Of a stretch of DNA of 64,000 nt, positions 57,195-64,000 are shown piece after piece; position 1 is the stretch's first letter, and every line of letters begins with the position of its first letter. The notes below the pieces were generated by a model. That model was not told the origin of the DNA. It did not search any database and worked only from the letters and a program-made list of their open reading frames with translations. Position numbers and translations under genes: made by a program. The stretch comes from Stemphylium vesicarium (lineage: Eukaryota; Ascomycota; Dothideomycetes; Pleosporales; Pleosporaceae): the NCBI GenBank assembly GCA_004380135.1, contig QXCR01000108.1, forward strand, positions 37,360-101,359, in the 5' to 3' direction.

Positions 57195-59306
57195 GGATGC
57201 TGTGGCCACTGGTCAGTGTCTTTGGCTAGCGATTTTCGGGGCCGAGGACTCGATAGCGCTTTCTCAGCACAGCCTAAGCCAAGGCCGCGCAAATTCTGTT
57301 GTATTCCTGTTTACCGAATTTTGTAGAGCCTAGCGTGCCTGCAGTCTTCTCACCGCGTTTCCCAAATCTCATCGGACATAACCTCCGAAGTAAAATTTGT
57401 GTACAGGCAGGGGTTTATCAGAACGCCCGCTATTGATTTGGCGAAGGGCGTTCTTCAGGTTGTCCAGAATCTGCTCGTTTTGGGTAACCTATGGAATCCG
57501 GGGAATGAGACGTTCTCACAGATGAGACGCGATAGTCCTTGAATGTAAATCCAGATGAGCCTAGCGATTTTCTTTTCCAAGAATTGTTCACTGACTTTGA
57601 AGGAAAGGCTCAGCAAACAGAGAGGGAAAAGGCGGTACTGACTGCAGCATCCCGGGGTCGCTCCTTAGCGGCAGTGAAGAAGGCGGTATGATAGACGCAC
57701 TTCGACTAATTGAAGGACGATAAAGCTTTGACAATGGTTAAGTAAGTGAGGTACGACATCTTGGATGGCTTCACCATTGCCGCAAATTGAGATTAGTCGT
57801 CGACAGCGTGAAGTCCCAATCTTCCCTGGAATACCTTCTTGCCTTTGTCAATTTGCATGCTGAGAGGTCCCGAATGTCCACAACAAATCACCTCGGATGC
57901 TCGTTTCCGAGTGCCGTTGGCTTCCTCCAGGAACACGACACGAGTATACGTGGGCTTCGTCTACTCATGCAAGATCGGTCCGGCTCGATTGGAGATGGGG
58001 GAGAACACTAATCCAGTCTTGGTAGGAACCTGCAGTCGGAGCTCAGCGGTGCAAGGTTCAGCTTCGAAAGTCAGTGGGTTCGCAAGGTACGAGCATTAGG
58101 TGTTCCCCACGATCAGTAATCCAACAACTATAATCGCATGTTCAACATGCCCTAAAAGTTGACTGGACTTGGATTTCAATGGGTCTTCTTCTCTTGAATC
58201 GAAATGCCGAAACGCCCGGTCCGATCACAATCACGATCACGAGAGATATAGTAATCGATTGATGAAAATTCTCACTCATCGTGCTCTGAAAGTGGTAGCG
58301 CGAGTCGGGTATTTTGAGCCTCATCCCGCGCAGGACGCGTCTGGAAGAACGCAAGGGACCACCCGAAGCCATCGCACTATCCGAACTAGGCAAGCCGACA
58401 GGGTATAACGTGACATCGTGTGCGCGCATTGTCCAGATGTCAGCGAAATGCGTGCCCCACGCCTTATCACCGGGGAAGAAAAATGGAGGTGGAGCGAGAA
58501 AATTGTTCAAAGAGGTGGAGCGCATTGGAGGTTGGCGGCAAAGTGTTGAGTCGTGCCATGGGGAGGCGAAAATGGGCGAGGCCGCGGGACGAGAGACGGT
58601 CTGACGTCACGAAAGGCAATTCAAACATCGATAAATCAGGCTAAGACATGTGGCGTGTCTTGGCGGATGATCGGCACAGCTTGGTGCGCCTACAACTGAT
58701 GCTTGGATGGTAGTTGAGGACCTAAGCATGAGGCTTAAAAGCCAAGTTCTGATGATGTTGGTTCGCAACCCGCAATTCAAGGGTTCGACCAGAGACAAAT
58801 CCTGTCGTGATGTGCCGCGCAATTGTACATTCAACCTTGGAAAACAAGCACCGCAACCTTGGAACGACGATCCGCGTCTTTTCCCTGAATGTGCATTCGC
58901 TTGCTTTCGCTTCGGCCGACATACGATTAGCGTTTGCCCCATATTTATCGCTGCATCGCGTGGTCTGAGAGGCTATGGGGCAGGATAGCCAACGGCCCCT
59001 AGTTGGAACACGCCATAGCGCGATGGCTCTGTAAGCGCGAAGGATGTAACATGACGTCCAGAGTATTGGTCGTGTGCCCGGTGATGCGCACAGAATGCAA
59101 CGTGCTCCTTGATACGGTACGCGTTCGCCATCACCAGTAAATGCACCATGTTATAAGGTTTTGTTTCCCCCGCGCAACCGTGACGTACAGATTTTCTCAT
59201 CATACCCCAGCTTTCTTCCACACCACCCCGCAGCTGGTTTCCCGGGGCCTGAACGTACGCTTACTCCGATAATCGACAGCCGCTTGAACGCGTTGTTGTA
59301 CTTAAC
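57195..59306. other. Intergenic, 2.1 kb
   Basis: Only short overlapping ORFs without family resemblance. The last part should hold the promoter of the MFS gene. Confidence 0.5.
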
Positions 59307-61233
59307 ATGGCGTCCGCGGCGGAAATGAAGTCTGACATCCACGATGCAGATGCCGTCGACAGGAACGAGGTTGGCGATGCTGAAAAGAAAAACTCCAGCT
59401 CGGATGGCGAGCAGCACCACAAGGAGCATCCAACGGACCACGCCATCACCGCCGCCGACAAGGAGCACTACGAAAAGTATGGCACTTACGACCGCTACGA
59501 GCTCACTGAAGAAGACTGCTACGATGAACTTGGCTTTTCATTTCCCGAGTGGAAGAAATGGATGATTCTCAGCGTAGTCTTCATGGTACAGGTCAGCATG
59601 AACTTCAACACTTCGCTCTACAGCAATGCCGTAGGCGGAATTTCAGAGGAGTTTGGTGTCAGCGCGCAAGCAGCGCGTGTTGGTGCAGCGGTCTTCCTTA
59701 TCACATACGCTTTCGGTTGCGAACTTTGGGCGCCCTGGAGTGAGGAACTAGGCCGTTGGCCTATCCTTCAGCTCAGTCTGTTCTTTGTCAACATCTGGCA
59801 AATTCCAGTGGGCATTGCGCCCAACTTCGGGACCATCCTCGGCTTCCGTGCCCTTGGTGGTCTCTCTACTGCCGGTGGGTCCGTCACATTGGCCATGGTT
59901 GCCGACATGTGGGAACCGTGAGTGTCTCTTCTCCCTTTCCCGGAACTCTTGCTAACGTACGCAGTGATAATCAGCAATATGCCGTTGCCTTCATTGTCTT
60001 TTCTTCCGTCGGTGGATCAGTCCTCGGTCCTATTGTCGGTGGCTTCGTCGAGCAATTCCTTGCGTGGCGTTGGAACATATGGATACAGTTAATCTTTGGC
60101 GGTGCCGTCCAAATCGCTCACGCCATCCTCGTCCCAGAAACCCGTACAACAGTCCTCATGGATCGCATCGCCAAAAAGCGCCGTGAGGAGGGAGAGAAGA
60201 ATGGACAGCCGAACAACATTTGGGGACCCAACGAGTTGAAGACATTCAAGGAGCGTTTCAGTATGCGTGAGATACTCATCACCTGGATTCGCCCTTTCCG
60301 CATGTTTGTCACCGAACCCATCGTGCTTGTTCTGTCTCTCCTATCCGGGTTTTCCGATGCAATCATCTTCATGTTCCTCCAAGTAAGTTTTGAATCCACG
60401 GAATCTGTGAGACAGACACTGACGTTATGTCTTAGTCATATGCGCTCGTCTATTCCCAGTGGGACTTTGCAACCTTCGCGATCGGATTGACCTTCTGCGC
60501 TATAGGTGTCGGTTACTTCCTCGCTTGGTTTTCCTTCTTCCCAGCCATCAAGCGCAACGAACGTCTTCGCCGCGAAAAGCCCGACGATGAGCGGTCTCAG
60601 TATGAGGCTCGGCTTTGGTGGCTGCTGTACACTGCGCCTTGCCTGCCAATTGGTCTCATAATCTTTGCCTGGACTTCAACTGGCCCGCCAATCCACTGGA
60701 TGGGCTCTCTAGTAGGCTCCGCAATCATTGGTATTGCCAACTATGCCATTTACATGGCCACTATCGATTATATGATCTGCGCTTACGGCCCTTACTCGGC
60801 CTCGGCCACTGGCGGTAATGGTTGGGCTCGCGACTTCCTTGCTGGTGTTCTTACCCTTCCCGCGACTCCCTTCTTCCAGAACATTGGTGGAGACTTGCAT
60901 CTCGCATATGCCTCAACTATTCTCTTTGCCATCTCTCTGCTACTTGTCGTCTCGGTCTACGTCATCTACTGGAAGGGCCCTGAGCTGCGCAAGCGCAGTC
61001 CTTTCGCGCAGCAACTTAGTGCCGCACGCGAGGAAACCGGTGGTCGCCGTGTCAGCAGTCTTCCTGGAATGTACGGGAGCAGAGCAAACTCGATCGCACA
61101 GCAAGGTGGTTCAATGCCAAACTCGCGCAGAGGGTCTGTTGTGCGTGGTGTTCCAGGAGGCGAGAATAGGTATGCGGAGGCGCAGCGTGTGAAGATGCAG
61201 CGTAGGCAAAGTGCAAATGGCAGCACCGCCTAA
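59307..61233 (+). CDS. MFS multidrug/polyamine-type transporter (DHA1)
   Basis: Plasma-membrane H+ antiporter by family, exporting drugs or polyamines. Exons: 59307-59917, 59965-60382, 60436-61233; introns of 47 and 53 nt, both with standard ends, the first with CTAAC. The protein is 608 aa. An acidic N-terminal tail of about 90 residues precedes 12 predicted helices. Motifs: ELWAPWSEELGRWP (loop 2-3, equivalent to motif A), FGTILGFRALGGLSTAGG (TM4), VGGSVLGPIVGGFVEQFLAWRW (motif C region) and LVPETRTTVLMDRIAKKRR at the start of the central loop. The C-terminal tail is Arg/Ser-rich and cytosolic. Confidence 0.92.
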
Positions 61234-61741
61234 GCACTGTTTGTCAGTTGGCTAGATACAATATCTAGCCGTATGTTGCGATAGTATGATAATGATAATA
61301 TAACGTTCTCCTAAAAGCTAGAATGCAATGAATCTACTGATGACATGCTGAAGCGCCCCAATGGACTGGTGGAAAGCCAGCGGTGGAGCTCCTTCCAAGT
61401 ATTTTGCTAAGGTCTTACGCGCACACACACGTGAGCAAACACCGACGTACGCCAAGCCCTTGCCCTCTGTCGTGTCATTATTCCCGGCCAACTTTCCCAT
61501 TCTCGCTGCATCCGTTCCGCCAATCTCCGGCAGATTATTCACTTTATTCATGCCCACTCCAAAGACTACATGTGACGGGGTGCCCTGTGCATGACTTTGT
61601 TCGATCCAGATGGCGATCAGTAGCCATCGCTAGAGCGCAGCTCAGTCATATTGTGACACCATGCATGCTGCCGCTCAATGACGCTCCACAATGGATCTAG
61701 AATGTCCCAAATCACAAGTCTGAGCCCATTGATATCGTAGT
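61234..61741. other. Convergent intergenic
   Basis: Between the 3' ends of the MFS and PQ-loop genes; nothing coding seen. Confidence 0.55.
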
Positions 61742-62730
61742 TCACACTGTAGCGTTCGGAACAGTTTTTGGCGTCACCTCTTCCGGGATTTGAAGTGCTT
61801 CGACATCAACAGAAACGGCACCTGATTCCCCTTCCCAGGTCTTCTTTCCCGCAATTGAACGCTTCAGCAGCTTCCCTACGTCGATTCCTTTCGCCTGCCA
61901 CTCAACGCCTTCTTCAAACTCGTCGAATGTTTTGCCAGATTCTTTGGCGCGCTTGCGGATTCCGCGCGTTCGAAATCGCCATATGAGATGCGAAGCGACC
62001 ATGCTCATCTCAATAGCACAACTGTGAGCTGTTAGCTTCAGGCCATGGTGCAGGCTCTTGAGCATCACTCACCATAGCGCGTACATTGTGCCGAACAGCA
62101 CGTCAAACTCATGTTGGGCTACGAGTGCCATCAATGAGAAGAATGCTCCATTCCAGTCGATGGCAAGGAAGACGAAATCAATTCCAACAACACGCCCACG
62201 CCTCTTCAGAAGCTCGAATGGTATTGGCATGTAGCCTGAGATGAGTGTCAGGAAGGCAATGATGCCAATCAGTAAGACGGGCCACTCTAGTCCTTTTGAG
62301 TATGGTGGTCGAATCGCGAAAACGAGACCGGCTTCTATTCCTGAAAAGATGGCGAGAAGGGCTAGCAACAGGAGAGATGCAGTCCATGCCCGCCATTTCC
62401 TGCAGTTCATTAGTCCTGTCACAGATGATTCGATGTCGCACTAAGAACGTACCGGCCATATATAAGACACTGTGCCCAGCTGACACCACAAAGTACGCAG
62501 AAGCATTGAGGTTGTACGATGAGAGGGATGTTGAATTGCTGTGCGATAGCATAAACTCCAAAAGGTACGCCGCTGATGGACCAGAGAAGCATCATGGATT
62601 CCGGTAGTCCCTCAGTGCTCTTCGTCCGATAATTCCGCCATATTTGGGGGACAAGTTGTACACACCAGAACACAGTCCCGATAGTGCCTAGGACGTTTGC
62701 TGCTAGCGGTATTGAAGTTTGCGGCGCCAT
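61742..62730 (-). CDS. PQ-loop repeat membrane protein
   Basis: Exons: 62730-62453, 62399-62073, 62021-61742; introns of 53 and 51 nt, both phase 2, give 294 aa. It has about seven hydrophobic segments. The first PQ motif is in LVPQIWRNYRTKSTEGLPES; the second repeat is looser (IPFELLKRRGRVVGIDFVFL). This is the arrangement of vacuolar or lysosomal amino-acid exporters such as Stm1/Ypq-type proteins, although fungal relatives of this shorter class are mostly uncharacterised. The tail after the last helix is charged and cytosolic. Confidence 0.87.
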
Positions 62731-63912
62731 CTAGGGTACAGGGGGGGTTCCAGTCGAGATGTCGTTCCGTTGTACAAAGGTTTGCGACTAGTTTTGCGAA
62801 GTGTGATCAAGGATTCTGGGAATATGCCAATGTTCAAGAACGAAAAGTGGCAAATTCGTGGTTGAGAAGGCTAAAATTCTGGGCCACCTAACTTCCAGTT
62901 CTTCGCAGCGGGGGTGCAAACCGGCTCGCCCTCAAAACGAACCGTAGATGCAGCTAAACAAACCAATGGGTACTCAGTGTGCTATCCGTCGAATCCCCAC
63001 TATAAATTCGCGGAGAAGAGCCACGTGGATACTCGTAGACGCCTTTGCGTTCGTTTCATCACACGCCATGTCTCTTCTGCGTAGAGCTAAGCACGCTATA
63101 CGAAAAAAGTAGCAGTATTGCATGCCGTGCATAATGCGGCGATCTACTTCTCCACAATTCTTCTACCTGCCGAACCGAGATGTAGAAGTTCGGGAGACCA
63201 TCCAATTCTCTCTGACATCTCCGGTACAGTGGAAGAGCCTAACCCTCTCCTAAGTCGATCATTCAGAACCGGATCAGGAAGGCTACTAGCACATGCTCTC
63301 GCCAACTACAGTAACGAGGCTAGAGCAATCGCTCAGGGGGCCAATCGTGGCTAGAACTGGATGCTTGAACTAACTCAAACTCTCCAACTTTCAGGCCTGA
63401 TGCAGCTTCATACCCGATTTCCCATTTGCCTCCTCTTTCCGATCGTCCTTTCCTCAGCGCGACCTTCTGATCACGGCAAAGACATATTTGTATGACTTCC
63501 ACAGCAAAAAACGACCTAGCTACAGAACGATAACAGGGAATGACTTGGAATCGTGGCGAGAGAAGTGTAGGACTCTGATCTGGGACCGTGTCCATGATTT
63601 GATCTCTCGCCAATGACAATTGCTGACACCTATTTCGAGTCCTATCCTGAGATATGACCCGAAAATGTTCATCGCTTAGTGATCATGTTGTATTTTTCGA
63701 TGCATGGAGAACTATGCATTGGTCACCATATGAGGTCACGTGTACATGATAAGCCTTTAGGTACCTGTTTACTGGAAAACCATATGCATTGCGCGCACAG
63801 TCAATCGTTGCCAAGGGACCCGTTCCCAAAGAATCCGTCGCCACAGGCCTGGATTAGAAAATTTAAGCCCGCCCGTCAATCTAAATACCCCCACTACACA
63901 TCAATAGTATAG
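62731..63912. other. Intergenic
   Basis: No supported gene. A TATAAAT element at about 63001-63007 is followed by an ATG at 63069, but that frame stops after 14 codons. Confidence 0.45.
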
Positions 63913-64000
63913 ACTCAACTGCTCAACCAAATCGAAGAAGGCTCCTACGGCTGGGTATCGCGCGCCCGCGACATAACCTCCAACTCTGTCGTAGCCCTTA
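63913..64000 (+). CDS. CDK11/PITSLRE-like protein kinase, exon cut by window edge
   Basis: After a possible acceptor (TATAG, ending 63912) the frame is open to the edge and reads LLNQIEEGSYGWVSRARD then SNSVVAL. This is the glycine-rich loop of cyclin-dependent kinases of the CDC2L/PITSLRE class. The VAIK-type lysine would be the next residue, outside the window. Upstream exons were not found, so either a longer intron lies to the left or the gene is broken here. Confidence 0.6.

Noticed and set aside
58780..58800. GGTTCGA match resembling a tRNA B box
   Set aside because: No A box at a suitable distance and no cloverleaf could be drawn.

Overview
The window looks like nuclear DNA of a filamentous ascomycete, probably a dothideomycete of the order Pleosporales. 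The evidence is direct. Genes carry many short (44-75 nt) GT-AG introns with CTAAC or CTGAC branch points. A Woronin-body HEX1 gene restricts the source to Pezizomycotina. There are also a StuA APSES regulator, a HET-domain protein, a Zn2Cys6 factor and a Dal5-type permease. The order-level assignment is inference. Gene models were built by hand from reading frames and splice sites; I recognise about 18 genes.

Layout. 1-966 (-): C-terminally incomplete 2EXR-type protein. 1.3-9.8 kb: a nitrogen-scavenging-like block made of a Zn2Cys6 regulator (-), 5-oxoprolinase (-) and, divergently, an allantoate-permease-family transporter (+) carrying an apparent frameshift. 10.3-11.4 kb: a DUF7730/F-box-like orphan (+). 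11.4-20.8 kb: a very long gene-poor stretch, AT-rich at first and then GC-rich, leading into stuA (20.8-22.9, +). 24.5-26.6 kb: fimbrin (+). 28.5-29.8 kb: 2OG-Fe(II) oxygenase (-). 30.5-32.8 kb: hex1 (-) with a large upstream His/Gln-rich reading frame. 32.8-37.2 kb: gene-poor, partly AT-rich. 37.2-38.7 kb: CCDC47-like ER protein (-). 39.3-42.7 kb: a divergent pair of mitochondrial genes, a 68-aa cytochrome oxidase subunit-like protein (-) and a PPR protein (+). 44.4-46.9 kb: HET protein (+). 47.2-53.6 kb: GH16 glucanase (-), UDP-glucose 4-epimerase-like (-), small ORF (-) and a processive GT2 polysaccharide synthase (+), together a plausible extracellular-polysaccharide block. 54.4-57.2 kb: type-B carboxylesterase and GNAT acetyltransferase (+). 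59.3-61.2 kb: DHA1 MFS transporter (+). 61.7-62.7 kb: PQ-loop membrane protein (-). The right edge cuts into the first kinase exon of a CDK11/PITSLRE-like gene.

Functional themes: (i) pyroglutamate or allantoate-type nitrogen use; (ii) hyphal architecture and development (StuA, fimbrin, HEX1); (iii) a possible surface-glycan locus in which the epimerase supplies UDP-galactose or UDP-GalNAc, the GT2 polymerises and the GH16 trims. No tRNA, rRNA, CRISPR array or intact transposon was recognised.
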